Below, piece after piece: positions 6,885-14,293 of a DNA stretch of 28,346 nucleotides. This stretch comes from a virus. The translations under genes and the position numbers were made by a program. A model generated the notes under the pieces. The model was not told the DNA's origin, did no database searches, and saw only the letters and a program-made list of their open reading frames with translations. The stretch is taken from the IMG/VR virus record IMGVR_UViG_3300031576_000243, positions 1 to 28,346 of that record; one strand, given 5' to 3'. Position 1 is the first letter of the stretch. Each line of letters opens with the position of its first letter.

Positions 6885-9744
6885 TCAAACAACGGTCGGC
6901 AATACCACTGGCCAGCCGAATGACTACATCGTGTCCAGCGATGATGCTGGGGCGAGTGGTCAGGTTCAGCGCGTCAAGCTCGCCCAGTCCGCCGATGGTT
7001 CGGCTGCCCATGTAACCGCCGACGCGGATGGCCTACTGGTCAACCTGGGCGTAAACAATGACGTGACCATCACCGGTTCCGTCACGGTGGCGGACGGCGG
7101 TGGATCGATCACGGTAGACAACGCCACCCTGTCAGTGGTCGGTGGGGGCGTTGAGGCCACTGCGCTCCGGGTCACCATCGCCAACGACTCCACGGGCGTT
7201 CTCTCGGTAGACGACAACGGCGCGTCTCTCACGGTGGACAACGCCACTATCTCTGTGGTGGGCGGTGGTACGGAAGCAACCGCCCAGCGCGTGACCATCG
7301 CCAATGATTCCACCGGTGTCCTTTCGGTAGATGACAACGGTGGATCGCTCACGGTTGATGGAACCGTAGCCATCTCGGGGACGGTCACCGTTGACTCCGA
7401 GCTCGCGGCTGCTGCTGCGCTCACAGACAACTTCGCCAACCCGACCACGGCGCCCGTGGGCGCGTTCGCCATGGTCTGGGACGGGGCTACATGGGACCGG
7501 CTGCCGGGGAACTCGGTCGATGGCGCGCTGGTCAACCTCGGGGCCAACAACGATGTCGTCGTCTCTGGCTCCGTCTCGATCACGGGCGGGGTCGCGGTCA
7601 CCCAAGGTACAGCCTCGAACCTGAACGCCGAAGTCCAGGGCGACGCGGCCCATGATGCTCCGGTGACCGGGAACCCCGTTCTGATGGGGGGTCGGGCGCA
7701 GGCCACCGCGCCGACCGATGTATCGCTCGACGGCGACGCGGTGAACGCCTGGGTCCTGCGTAACGGAGCTCAGGCCACGGCCCTTACTGCCGCAGGTGCA
7801 CTTATCGGCGGCGATGCGGCCAACGGGCTCGACGTCGACGTGACCCGGCTCCCGGCCCTGGTCGCTGGCTCGGCCAACATCGGTGACGTAGATGTACTCA
7901 CGGTCCCTGCCCCGCTCTCCACGACAGGGGGCGGTACAGAAGCGACAGCACTTCGCGTCACGGTCGCCAACGATTCCACTGGGCTGGTCTCGGTCGACGA
8001 CAACGGCGGGAGCTTGACGGTCGATGCTCCGGTCGGCACGCCCGCGAACGTCCAGGTGGGTGACGGCACCAGGACCGCCACCGTTCGAGACACTGGTACC
8101 TCCGACTCGTTGAACGTTGCGATCGTGGACGCAGCCGGCGCACAGATCACGTCTTTCGGCGGGGGCACGCAGTACACCGAGGATGCGGTTGCCGCCACGG
8201 ATCCGGTTGGTACGCAGCCCGTCATGACCCGCCGCGACGCCCCCACGGCTCTCGTCTCGGCCAACCTCGATGTTGTATCGCAGCAAGCCACGAACTTCGG
8301 TGCCGCATACGTTCAGGTGGTCTCGAGCGGCGGCGCGCTCATCGACTCGTTCGGCGGTTCGGGCGGCACTGCTCAAGCCGATGAATCGGCGTTCACCGAA
8401 GGCACCACGAACATGACGCCGATCGGCGGCGTTCTGAACGACACGATCACCTCTGATCCTACCGAGGATCAGGCGGCAGCCGTCCGCATCACGGCGAAGC
8501 GCGGTCTGCACGCCAACCTCCGCAAGGTCGATGGCACGGAGATCGGGTCGGGGGCCGGTACCGAGGCCAATGCCCTTCGAGTGACGCTGGCGACGGACTC
8601 TACGGGCCTCGTCTCGGTTGACGACAACGGCGGTTCCCTCACGGTCGATGGCTCGGTCTCGATCACCGGAACCGTCGACACGGAACTTCCCGCAGCGGCG
8701 GCGCTCGCGGATGGTGTCGCCAACCCGACCGTCCCGGGGGTGGGGGCGTCTCTCATCGGCTTCGACGGAGTGACGTGGGACAGACTGAGGACGACGGAAG
8801 CGTTCGCAGGAACTGGCGACACTGTTCCGATCGTTGGTGCTCTTGCCGCTGGCATCGGGCCGGGCTTCGACGTCAGGGACAATCCGGCGAACCTCGGTAC
8901 GGCGGTGAACTCCGCCAGCGTCTTCGACACGAACGGTGCCAACCTTGTAACGGTGGGCATCAACACCACCACCACAGGAACGTTCACCTTCGAGGGCACG
9001 GCGGACAACACGAACTGGATTCTGGTCGCTACGTGGGAGATCACGGCGGCGGCGCAGTCCAACGCTATCGTCACATCAGCCCAGACACCGACGGCAGGGG
9101 GTGTTTTCCAGATGAACGCCGCCGGGTTCCGTCAGGTCCGACTGCGAACCGTGTCCACTCTCGGGGCGACGATGGCTCACTTCTTCACCGCGAGCCTTGC
9201 GCTACCCGTTCAGCATGAGGTGCATGGGGCCATCCAGATCGATCAGCCCCTAACAGCCTTTCCTATCTACGTTGGTGGTCGGGCTTCGACTGCTATCCCG
9301 CCTGCCGTCAGCGCAGACGGCGACGGACAGTGGATATGGATGAATCGAAGCGGAGCCATCATCCCGGCGATGGCTCCGCACGTCGGAATGAACTCCGATC
9401 CATGGAACCTCGTTCACGAGGCGGCTCAGTACACCTCTACGCAGACTTCTACGGTCCTAGTGACGGGTGGCGCAGGGGATAAGATCGTCGTGACGAAAGT
9501 TCAGATCCAGGCGGGCGGTACCGTGGCGGGTACCCTCCAGCTCTATTTTGGGACGGGAGCGTTCGCGCGCGGCACCAACCGCGCCATCTTCGACGGGGAG
9601 TTCGCGCCCTCGGCCACACTGAAGCCGGGCGTCGTGATGGACGGGCCGTTCATCGCCGGCACGAACGGCGACGACGTGATGGTGACCACGTCGACCGCGA
9701 TCAACCCATTGACAATCAATCTCTGGTACTACGTGGTGACGTAA
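6877..9744 (+). CDS. Large repetitive beta-rich virion (fibre/decoration) protein
   Basis: The largest gene in the window, 955 aa. It contains no Cys in the parts read and is rich in Ala, Thr, Val, Asp and Gly. It is built from repeated modules. One is LSVDDNGGSLTVD preceded by ALRVTIANDSTG, with copies at about residues 87-117, 127-157, 352-386 and 560-592. Another contains LAAAAALTDNFANPTTAPVG / LPAAAALADGVANPTVPGVG and ends in W-D-R-L (near 180-210 and 605-635). The C-terminal 160 residues are non-repetitive and beta-rich and may be a head or receptor-facing domain. Such sequences are usual in phage fibre or surface proteins. Its place in the head module makes a head fibre plausible. Start GTG has a strong upstream AGGGGGTG. 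Confidence 0.75.
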   Translation: MADQTTVGNTTGQPNDYIVSSDDAGASGQVQRVKLAQSADGSAAHVTADADGLLVNLGVNNDVTITGSVTVADGGGSITVDNATLSVVGGGVEATALRVTIANDSTGVLSVDDNGASLTVDNATISVVGGGTEATAQRVTIANDSTGVLSVDDNGGSLTVDGTVAISGTVTVDSELAAAAALTDNFANPTTAPVGAFAMVWDGATWDRLPGNSVDGALVNLGANNDVVVSGSVSITGGVAVTQGTASNLNAEVQGDAAHDAPVTGNPVLMGGRAQATAPTDVSLDGDAVNAWVLRNGAQATALTAAGALIGGDAANGLDVDVTRLPALVAGSANIGDVDVLTVPAPLSTTGGGTEATALRVTVANDSTGLVSVDDNGGSLTVDAPVGTPANVQVGDGTRTATVRDTGTSDSLNVAIVDAAGAQITSFGGGTQYTEDAVAATDPVGTQPVMTRRDAPTALVSANLDVVSQQATNFGAAYVQVVSSGGALIDSFGGSGGTAQADESAFTEGTTNMTPIGGVLNDTITSDPTEDQAAAVRITAKRGLHANLRKVDGTEIGSGAGTEANALRVTLATDSTGLVSVDDNGGSLTVDGSVSITGTVDTELPAAAALADGVANPTVPGVGASLIGFDGVTWDRLRTTEAFAGTGDTVPIVGALAAGIGPGFDVRDNPANLGTAVNSASVFDTNGANLVTVGINTTTTGTFTFEGTADNTNWILVATWEITAAAQSNAIVTSAQTPTAGGVFQMNAAGFRQVRLRTVSTLGATMAHFFTASLALPVQHEVHGAIQIDQPLTAFPIYVGGRASTAIPPAVSADGDGQWIWMNRSGAIIPAMAPHVGMNSDPWNLVHEAAQYTSTQTSTVLVTGGAGDKIVVTKVQIQAGGTVAGTLQLYFGTGAFARGTNRAIFDGEFAPSATLKPGVVMDGPFIAGTNGDDVMVTTSTAINPLTINLWYYVVT
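7141..7362 (+). repeat. 120-bp tandem coding repeat, with dispersed copies
   Basis: Two adjacent copies (7141-7260 and 7261-about 7362) encode the module ending in DDNG-SLTVD. Related copies start at about 7929 and 8551. The DNA has diverged at third positions while the protein is kept, so the duplications are old and selected at protein level. Confidence 0.8.
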
Positions 9745-9747
9745 CCC

Positions 9748-10623
9748 GTGGCTGTCGCCTTCTCCGTCGAGCGGGCCGAAGACCCCGACACCACCAACCA
9801 GACGGCCTACACGGTCGGAGCGGCGTTCACCCCCGCGGCCAACACGCTTCTGATCCTCGTCAACGCCTCGGTAGACCAGACGGATGGGACGTACACCATC
9901 TCCACGGTGGCCGGGGGGTCGCTCACGTGGAACTCGATACGCGCCGCGCTCGCGCAGACATCGACCGACTTCTACCGGCTGGAGTCGTTCACGGCGCTCG
10001 TCGGCGGATCCCCTGTGTCCACGACCGTCGTGGTGACGCACTCGGAGTCGGTCACCGGGCATATCGGCTGGGTGGGCGAGTTCACCGGACACAACACCAC
10101 GACGCCCATCAAGGCCTCGGCCGTGGGAACCTGGACGACGGACCCGAGCCTGTCTCTGGCAGCGGCGCCGGATTCTGACTCGCTCGTGCTCATGACCGGG
10201 CAGCTTCGCCGGAACCCTCCTGCATGGACCGAGGAGGCGGGATGGACTGAGCACATGGACATCGGCCACGGCACACCGCCGAACGGTGCGGCCGTCTGGT
10301 CGAAGGCGAACGACCAGTCGTTCACCGCGACCGGAGTCGACCTCGCGGGCGGCGGGCAGATATTCGAGATTGACGCCGCCGCGGCGGGCGGAGCTACCGA
10401 GGACGAGTTTTACATCGGAGCCGGCTACTACGGCCACAACGCCTACAACTATCGCCGCGGTAAGCGTGAGCGATGGGAGCGGTGGCGGCCCGGGCCGACG
10501 CTCCTGCGGTCCTGGACGAGCGTTGACGGCGTTCTGGTCGCAGCGTGGGTCCACCCGCTGCGCGACGAGATCCTGGGCGCTCGAGACGGCCTGTATGTGC
10601 CAGTCTTGAGAGAGGTCGCCTAG
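9748..10623 (+). CDS. Putative virion surface protein, jelly-roll-like
   Basis: A 291-aa protein that follows the 955-aa gene after three bases. Residues about 1-210 are an all-beta domain (for example NTLLILVNASVD, VVVTHSESVTGHIGWVGEFTG, DSLVLMTGQLRR). This type is frequent in phage and bacterial surface proteins of unknown function and resembles lectin or carbohydrate-binding sandwiches. The last 70 residues are different: EFYIGAGYYGHNAYNYRRG and an Arg/Trp-rich stretch (RGKRERWERWRPG, about 237-249) look like an attached, more basic domain. A receptor-binding or decoration role is inferred. The start GTG has only a weak GGTGA site, and GTG 9748 is the first in-frame start after the preceding stop. 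Confidence 0.6.
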   Translation: MAVAFSVERAEDPDTTNQTAYTVGAAFTPAANTLLILVNASVDQTDGTYTISTVAGGSLTWNSIRAALAQTSTDFYRLESFTALVGGSPVSTTVVVTHSESVTGHIGWVGEFTGHNTTTPIKASAVGTWTTDPSLSLAAAPDSDSLVLMTGQLRRNPPAWTEEAGWTEHMDIGHGTPPNGAAVWSKANDQSFTATGVDLAGGGQIFEIDAAAAGGATEDEFYIGAGYYGHNAYNYRRGKRERWERWRPGPTLLRSWTSVDGVLVAAWVHPLRDEILGARDGLYVPVLREVA

Positions 10624-10769
10624 TGAGCATGTTGATGTTGTTCCGGCCTAGCGCAGGTGCGCCAGTAGTGGTGGCACGGCCGTATGACATGACCCCACGT
10701 CCCCGCGACTTCCGAACCCTCCGATTCACGATCACGTGTCTCGCGGCGGTGGCGGGAGTGATGGTCTGA
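10623..10769 (+). CDS. 48-aa hypothetical, hydrophobic C-terminus
   Basis: The GTG at 10623 shares a base with the previous stop (TAGTG) and sits behind GAGAGAGG (about 10609-10616). The 48-aa product is basic in the middle (ARPYDMTPRPRDFRTLRF) and ends in a short hydrophobic tail (TCLAAVAGVMV), which could be a weak membrane anchor. It shows no similarity to a known family. The good RBS and the coupled start argue for a real gene. It closes the decoration cassette, and 46 bases with no clear signal separate it from the connector gene. Confidence 0.5.
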   Translation: MSMLMLFRPSAGAPVVVARPYDMTPRPRDFRTLRFTITCLAAVAGVMV

Positions 10770-10815
10770 GCCTTGAGTCGGGAAGGACACTGAGATCGTG
10801 AGGATGGTGAGCTAG

Positions 10816-11493
10816 TTGGCCTATATCGTCTTTGGTGACATGCGGAATGGAACCCTATATCCGTATGTGCGGGTCCCATCCTCCGGGATCGGTGCGGTCA
10901 CCGATGCGCGGCTCACGTCGATGATCGTGGCAGCCTCGAACATCATCGACACGTTCACCAACGACCACTTCGAGGCCTCGGCCGCAGCCACCATCCGGGT
11001 GCACGGCACGGCCGAGCTGAAGCTGATGCTTCCCAAACGGGTCCGCGCCATCACATCGGTCAGCGTCGTTGACTACGCGGGCACGGTCACGGCGTTCGAC
11101 TCGACGTACTGGCGCATCCACACGTCGTTCAAGAGCGTGTCTGGGACCAACATCATCCAGTCGCCCACGGGTACCGATGCTCTGGAGCTCAAGAAGTTCC
11201 TCACGGTCGGCGACTGGATCGGGAACTGGCCGGCGCCGCCCTCGTACATCGAGATAGTGGGTGACTTCGACTGGCTTGCTACGCCCGAGATCGTGAAGTG
11301 GGCCGCGGCGACCCTCGTCTGGTCGTGGTGCCGGTCCGACTTCCCCCCCGGTACGGAAGAGGTCGACTCGGGCTCCGTGTCCCTTCGTCGCGGCCGTACG
11401 CCCGGATGGTCGACGGGACTGCGCGAAGTGGACGACGCCTTGCGCTCGGCGGGGATGGTGCGCGAGCAGTACGGGCATGTGGCGGTCGTATGA
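10816..11493 (+). CDS. Head-tail connector (gp6-like adaptor)
   Basis: A 225-aa protein at the position of the connector that seals the portal. The N-terminal half is helical (DARLTSMIVAASNIIDTFTN, about residues 29-48). A beta section follows (AELKLMLPKRVRAITSVSVV) of the kind in phage adaptors, where crossed strands and a small helical bundle precede a YIEIVGDF strand and the helical PEIVKWAAATLVWSW block. That ...I-G-F-W..P..I..A...LV order is typical of gp6-like connectors. The start is TTG at 10816 behind GGATGGTGAG; an in-frame ATG at 10840 is possible. The stop overlaps the next start (ATGA). Confidence 0.65.
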   Translation: MAYIVFGDMRNGTLYPYVRVPSSGIGAVTDARLTSMIVAASNIIDTFTNDHFEASAAATIRVHGTAELKLMLPKRVRAITSVSVVDYAGTVTAFDSTYWRIHTSFKSVSGTNIIQSPTGTDALELKKFLTVGDWIGNWPAPPSYIEIVGDFDWLATPEIVKWAAATLVWSWCRSDFPPGTEEVDSGSVSLRRGRTPGWSTGLREVDDALRSAGMVREQYGHVAVV

Positions 11494-11933
11494 CGCAGCT
11501 CGAACGCGATATCACGAACCAGCTCATCACGAACTTCACGTCGGAGGTAGCTGGCACCGCAGACTGGACGTTCTTTCGGGAGGAGCCGCTGTACCACCAG
11601 GCGGTCGGACAGAACTGCGCCGTCTTCTTCCAGTCTGAGCAACAGTCCATCGAGGACGCAACGACGGGCTGGATGACTTGGCTACAGACCTACATCGTCC
11701 GCTACTGGGAGCCTGCGCCCGAGGGACCGGGGCTCGTGGTGGATGAGGCAGCGGCGCTCGCTGTCGAGGTCATCTATGACGATGTGATGCTCTCCATCAC
11801 CAACCACCAGGGTGGCGTCGGCACCTCCGGCAGAACTTGGGCCACGGCCGGTAGGAAGTTCCTCCTCCAGGACGAGAAGACCATACGTGGTTTCGAGATC
11901 GCGCTCACCGCGACCGTGAGTCGGGCCTACTGA
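11490..11933 (+). CDS. Tail terminator or head-closure-like protein
   Basis: A 147-aa protein starting at the ATG that overlaps the connector stop. The N-terminus is helical (LERDITNQLITNFTSE). The remainder alternates beta and helix and ends in a strand typical of tail terminators (RGFEIALTATVSRAY). Size and place between the connector and the gp10-like gene fit a tail terminator or head-closure ring. Which of the two cannot be decided from sequence alone. The frame is open further upstream (to 11298), but that part overlaps the connector, so ATG 11490 is the sensible start. Confidence 0.5.
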   Translation: MTQLERDITNQLITNFTSEVAGTADWTFFREEPLYHQAVGQNCAVFFQSEQQSIEDATTGWMTWLQTYIVRYWEPAPEGPGLVVDEAAALAVEVIYDDVMLSITNHQGGVGTSGRTWATAGRKFLLQDEKTIRGFEIALTATVSRAY

Positions 11934-12349
11934 TGGCGTTCTCCAGGATCGTCTGGCAGCCCCAGCGGATCACCCATCCCCTCCGCGCAGCGTTCCGGCC
12001 GGCGGTGTTCGGCGTGGTGCGGACCGCACGAGCCATCGCACCGGGACCACGGGCGCGGACGGCCACCAAGGTCTCCTTTTACAAGATCGACGGGGGCGCG
12101 GTCCTTCATGCTCCCAAGCTCGGGCCGCGCATCTACCCCATCGTGTCCGGTTCTCGTTCGGGCATCCGAGAGACCTCCGGTCACTTCGTCATCCCCGGCA
12201 ATCCTATCCGGGTCGTGAAGCGCATCGACCACCCTGGCACGAGGGCGAATCCATGGCTCTCCCGCGCCGGGGCGACCTTCGGAGCCGAGTACAACCGCGC
12301 AGCCCGCATCGCGCTCGCTCGATCTGGAAGGGCACTCGGACTGCGCTGA
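11933..12349 (+). CDS. Neck / tail completion protein, HK97 gp10-like
   Basis: A 138-aa, strongly basic protein. The C-terminal block HPGTRANPWLSRAGATFGAE (about residues 103-122) is close to the HPGT-xx-NPFL-xxA signature near the end of HK97 gp10-family proteins. These act at the head-tail joint. The N-terminal half (AFRPAVFGVVRTARAIAPGP) matches the helix and A-P-x-G turn that precede the beta sheet in that family. Start ATG overlaps the previous stop (TGATG). It is the last gene before a 280-base non-coding interval. Its own stop codon lies inside the first copy of a direct repeat. Confidence 0.7.
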   Translation: MAFSRIVWQPQRITHPLRAAFRPAVFGVVRTARAIAPGPRARTATKVSFYKIDGGAVLHAPKLGPRIYPIVSGSRSGIRETSGHFVIPGNPIRVVKRIDHPGTRANPWLSRAGATFGAEYNRAARIALARSGRALGLR

Positions 12350-12363
12350 GTCCTTGACCCGCT
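12340..12363 (+). repeat. 24-bp direct repeat, copy 1
   Basis: The sequence begins ACTGCGCTGAGTCCTTGACC and matches copy 2 at 12590-12613 in 22 of 24 positions. The copies are exactly 250 bp apart. This copy contains the stop codon of the gp10-like gene. Confidence 0.85.
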
Positions 12364-12443
12364 AGCAGGATGGGGCTTCCGGGATACGGGGTTCGAGATC
12401 CAGGTCCGGATCCGCAGGCCTGAGTCCTATGCCTTAGAGCAGA

Positions 12444-12496
12444 GAGCCCCCGGAGGCCTCCAGGGGCTCACGCCTTGGGGGCTCGCTAGAGCCTCC
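12444..12496 (+). promoter_or_regulatory. Two adjacent hairpins with possible alternative pairing
   Basis: The first (12444-12469) is an almost perfect 26-base palindrome: GAGCCCC and GGGGCTC arms around GGAGGCCTCC, with one mismatch. The second (12477-12496) pairs GGGGGCTC with GAGCCTCC over a GCTA loop, with one G-T wobble. The right arm of the first can also pair with the right arm of the second, so two exclusive folds are possible, as in attenuators. No T-run follows either, so simple intrinsic termination is not supported. Confidence 0.45.
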
Positions 12497-12589
12497 CGTC
12501 ACGGCTGCCAGCCCGCCATTGCCGTGTGTATCGGGCCGACTGCGTAGCAGCCTACCATGCCTAGCCGCGTCGTCTGGGACTGATGGCCC

Positions 12590-12613
12590 ACTGCGTTGAG
12601 TCCTTGACCTGCT
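12590..12613 (+). repeat. 24-bp direct repeat, copy 2
   Basis: It begins ACTGCGTTGAGTCCTTGACC and ends 15 bases before the start of gene 12629. The two differences from copy 1 are both C/T. It may be the footprint of an inserted or duplicated segment, or a paired binding site. Confidence 0.85.
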
Positions 12614-12628
12614 CGTGATCTTGGTTAC

Positions 12629-12811
12629 GTGGCGAGATTCCACCTTTCACCAGGCGCCGAGATCGCTGGCAACGGGGACGGCGGCGAAGAGATTCGGATG
12701 CTCTTCGATGACAAGGGCTACCTAGAGGTTCCCGACGGCTTCCAGGAAGCCGAACGCCTGCTCGCTGCCGCCGGGCTCCAACCCATCAGAGAACCCAAGA
12801 AGGAGTCCTAA
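12629..12811 (+). CDS. Small hypothetical before the tail tube gene
   Basis: A 60-aa acidic protein (starts MARFHLSPGAEIAGNGDG). It has a repeated theme of short strands and a final helix (FQEAERLLAAAGLQPIREPK). Similar short proteins precede tail tube genes in other actinophages; none has a known role. The GTG start lacks a clear ribosome site. An ATG inside (12698) would give a very short product, so GTG 12629 is kept. Its last codons carry the AAGGAG that serves the next gene. The stop TAA is immediately followed by the tail tube GTG. Confidence 0.55.
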   Translation: MARFHLSPGAEIAGNGDGGEEIRMLFDDKGYLEVPDGFQEAERLLAAAGLQPIREPKKES

Positions 12812-13828
12812 GTGCCCGTCGTAACCCCGGCTAACAATTTCCTTTTCGGCCTCCACAGGCAGACGAACGAAGCGACGGTCGGCACCGTGGCGGACTACTC
12901 GTTCCCGGTGTATTCCTCGGACACGGGGCCTGAGTACGAATCTAACCGCGTCGAGGTCACGGACGCTGCTTCCATCGAGGCCGACCCTTACAAGGGTCCG
13001 ACGTCGCAGCGTGCCAGCTTCGAGGTGCCGGCGTTCGACAACGCGCTCGGGACGAGCCTTCAGGCGCTCTGGCCGACAGACACCGCGACCGGCACGGCTC
13101 CTTCGAGGGTTCACACGTTCTCCGGTCTGGGCACGACGCAATCGTGGATGTCCTACTACACCCGATGGGTGCCCTCGCCGTCGCTGGATCAGACCTTCGG
13201 CAAGGGCCAGTGTTCCGGGATCACGTTCGCCATCGGCCCGGAAGGCGGGCCGCTGCGGGTAACCAACACGTTCGTCGGACAGGAAACCACCGTCGCCGCC
13301 TGGACGGCTACAACCGCTGCCGTTCTAGCGGATGGCTGGCTTGGGATGCAGTATTCAGGGGCCGACATCAGAGTCGACTTCGACACGCCGAACGTGGTTC
13401 CGACCGTAGTGGTTACGAACTTCCGTTCCCTGTCGTTGAGCGTGGGTCGTACTGCTACGCCGGAACCGACCGCTGATAGCGTTCAGGTTTCGCGCATCAG
13501 CCAAGGCAAGGTCGTGAACACCGGCTCGATAGAGATGCTGTTCGATAGCTGGGATGCATACCGGGCTTCGTACTTCGGCTCGGTCGGCGGTTCTGCGGTA
13601 TCGGCGACCATCGTCTACGGGGCGCTGCAACTGAACTTCAAGCACAGTGTCTCCGCGACCTCGCTCCTCGGGATTTACGTCCCAAGGGTTCAGTTCAAGG
13701 TCGGCATCCCGGTCCCGAACCCCGACGGGTCGGCGCTCGTCCATAGCGTCGAGCTCATCATCGCGAAGCCCACTACCGGGGATCACGTTCAGCCAACGCT
13801 AACTAATAACGTCACCCCTGCGTACTAG
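12812..13828 (+). CDS. Major tail (tube) protein
   Basis: The subunit that stacks in rings around the tape measure. The 338-aa protein is beta-rich throughout with few charged helices. Features expected of long-form siphophage tube proteins are the early NNFLFGLHRQTNEATVGTVA, the SQRASFEVPAFDNALGTSLQ block (about residues 67-86), FGKGQCSGITFAIGPEGGPL (about 128-147), and a C-terminal strand pair with a conserved V-P-R-V-Q-F motif. AAGGAG lies seven bases before GTG 12812. Its position directly before the tail assembly chaperone pair is canonical and is the best support for the call. Confidence 0.85.
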   Translation: MPVVTPANNFLFGLHRQTNEATVGTVADYSFPVYSSDTGPEYESNRVEVTDAASIEADPYKGPTSQRASFEVPAFDNALGTSLQALWPTDTATGTAPSRVHTFSGLGTTQSWMSYYTRWVPSPSLDQTFGKGQCSGITFAIGPEGGPLRVTNTFVGQETTVAAWTATTAAVLADGWLGMQYSGADIRVDFDTPNVVPTVVVTNFRSLSLSVGRTATPEPTADSVQVSRISQGKVVNTGSIEMLFDSWDAYRASYFGSVGGSAVSATIVYGALQLNFKHSVSATSLLGIYVPRVQFKVGIPVPNPDGSALVHSVELIIAKPTTGDHVQPTLTNNVTPAY

Positions 13829-13882
13829 GCCGAACACGGACGCTCTCTCGCTCCAACGGGAGACCCGAGTATAGGAGGTTCC

Positions 13883-14293
13883 ATGTCAGGAGCTCTCGAA
13901 CGATTGAGAGAGCGCAACCGCGCCGACATCACGCTTGAGTCGGGGACGGTGGTCACGCTGCAACTGCCCAACCTGCGGGATTGCTTCGCAGCCGGCGGTA
14001 TCCCGTTGACGCTGTTGGAGAAGGTGAACAAGCAGAGCCAGGAGGCATCCAGCAACGGGAAGACCGCGCTCGACCCCGAAGAGACGGAACGCTACATCGA
14101 GTTCCAGCGGCTCCTCGTGGCCAAGGCTGTTGTTGCGATCGACGGAGAGTCCTGCGAGCTCACACCTGAGGACGTGTCCGCGTTCGACGACGCCGAGTTC
14201 TACGAGCTCCTGGGCTACGCGATGCGGGAAAAGGCGCTGCCGGGAAAAGGCGCCGCTGGTGGCAGCGGCGGACGAAGCGGAATCCTCGGGTGA
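13883..14293 (+). CDS. Tail assembly chaperone, upstream product (gpG-like)
   Basis: A 136-aa chaperone that keeps the tape measure soluble and recruits tube subunits. It opens with ALERLRERNRADITLESGTV, the usual start of this family in actinophages. Helical segments follow, and it ends in a Gly/Ala-rich tail (GKGAAGGSGGRSGILG). A near-perfect AGGAGG (13875-13880) precedes the ATG. The slippery heptamer G GGA AAA lies at 14242-14248 in the correct phase. A -1 slip gives a second, longer product that continues in the next frame (see 14248-14556). Gene order tube protein, chaperone pair, tape measure is as in lambda and most siphophages. Confidence 0.88.
   Translation: MSGALERLRERNRADITLESGTVVTLQLPNLRDCFAAGGIPLTLLEKVNKQSQEASSNGKTALDPEETERYIEFQRLLVAKAVVAIDGESCELTPEDVSAFDDAEFYELLGYAMREKALPGKGAAGGSGGRSGILG
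14242..14248 (+). promoter_or_regulatory. Programmed -1 ribosomal frameshift site
   Basis: The heptamer GGGAAAA is read in frame 0 as (CC)G GGA AAA, the X XXY YYZ arrangement that lets both tRNAs re-pair after a -1 slip. The -1 frame from 14248 has no stop and joins the frame of the 14290 gene. A 7-bp hairpin (arms 14251-14257 and 14264-14270, arm CGCCGCT) starts two bases after the heptamer. That spacing is closer than usual but could still stimulate slipping. An identical GGGAAAA at 14226 is out of phase. Confidence 0.85.

Larger units (their letters stand above)
12350..12628. other. Structured non-coding interval between neck and tail genes
   Basis: The largest gap in the window. It holds two copies of a 24-bp repeat at its ends and two neighbouring hairpins in the middle (12444-12469 and 12477-12496). 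No start with a convincing RBS lies in it. A minus-strand frame (12434-12643) has no RBS and unlikely composition. No good -35/-10 pair was found, although each repeat contains TTGACC. A regulatory leader for the tail operon is the simplest reading. Confidence 0.5.

Noticed and set aside
7132-8511. Long minus-strand open frame (459 codons) and several others of 330-440 codons opposite 9457-10554, 15680-16684, 16685-17854, 18292-19608 and 22781-23920
   Set aside because: They lie antisense to well-supported genes, have Arg/Gly/Val-rich shadow composition, no RBS and no recognisable domain; long antisense frames are normal at this GC content.
12380-12430. tRNA-like GGTTCGAGATCC in the gap after the neck gene
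   Set aside because: The T-arm stem does not pair properly and no acceptor stem is found at the right distance.
12600-12628. Promoter built on TTGACC in repeat copy 2 (and in copy 1)
   Set aside because: No acceptable -10 hexamer lies 15-19 bases downstream of either copy.
12434-12643. Minus-strand 69-codon frame in the non-coding gap
   Set aside because: No RBS, Arg/Ser-rich composition typical of chance, and it covers the palindromes and repeat copy 2.
14226-14232. First GGGAAAA as slippery site
   Set aside because: It is out of phase with the chaperone frame (read CGG GAA AAG), so tandem re-pairing is not possible; only the copy at 14242 fits.
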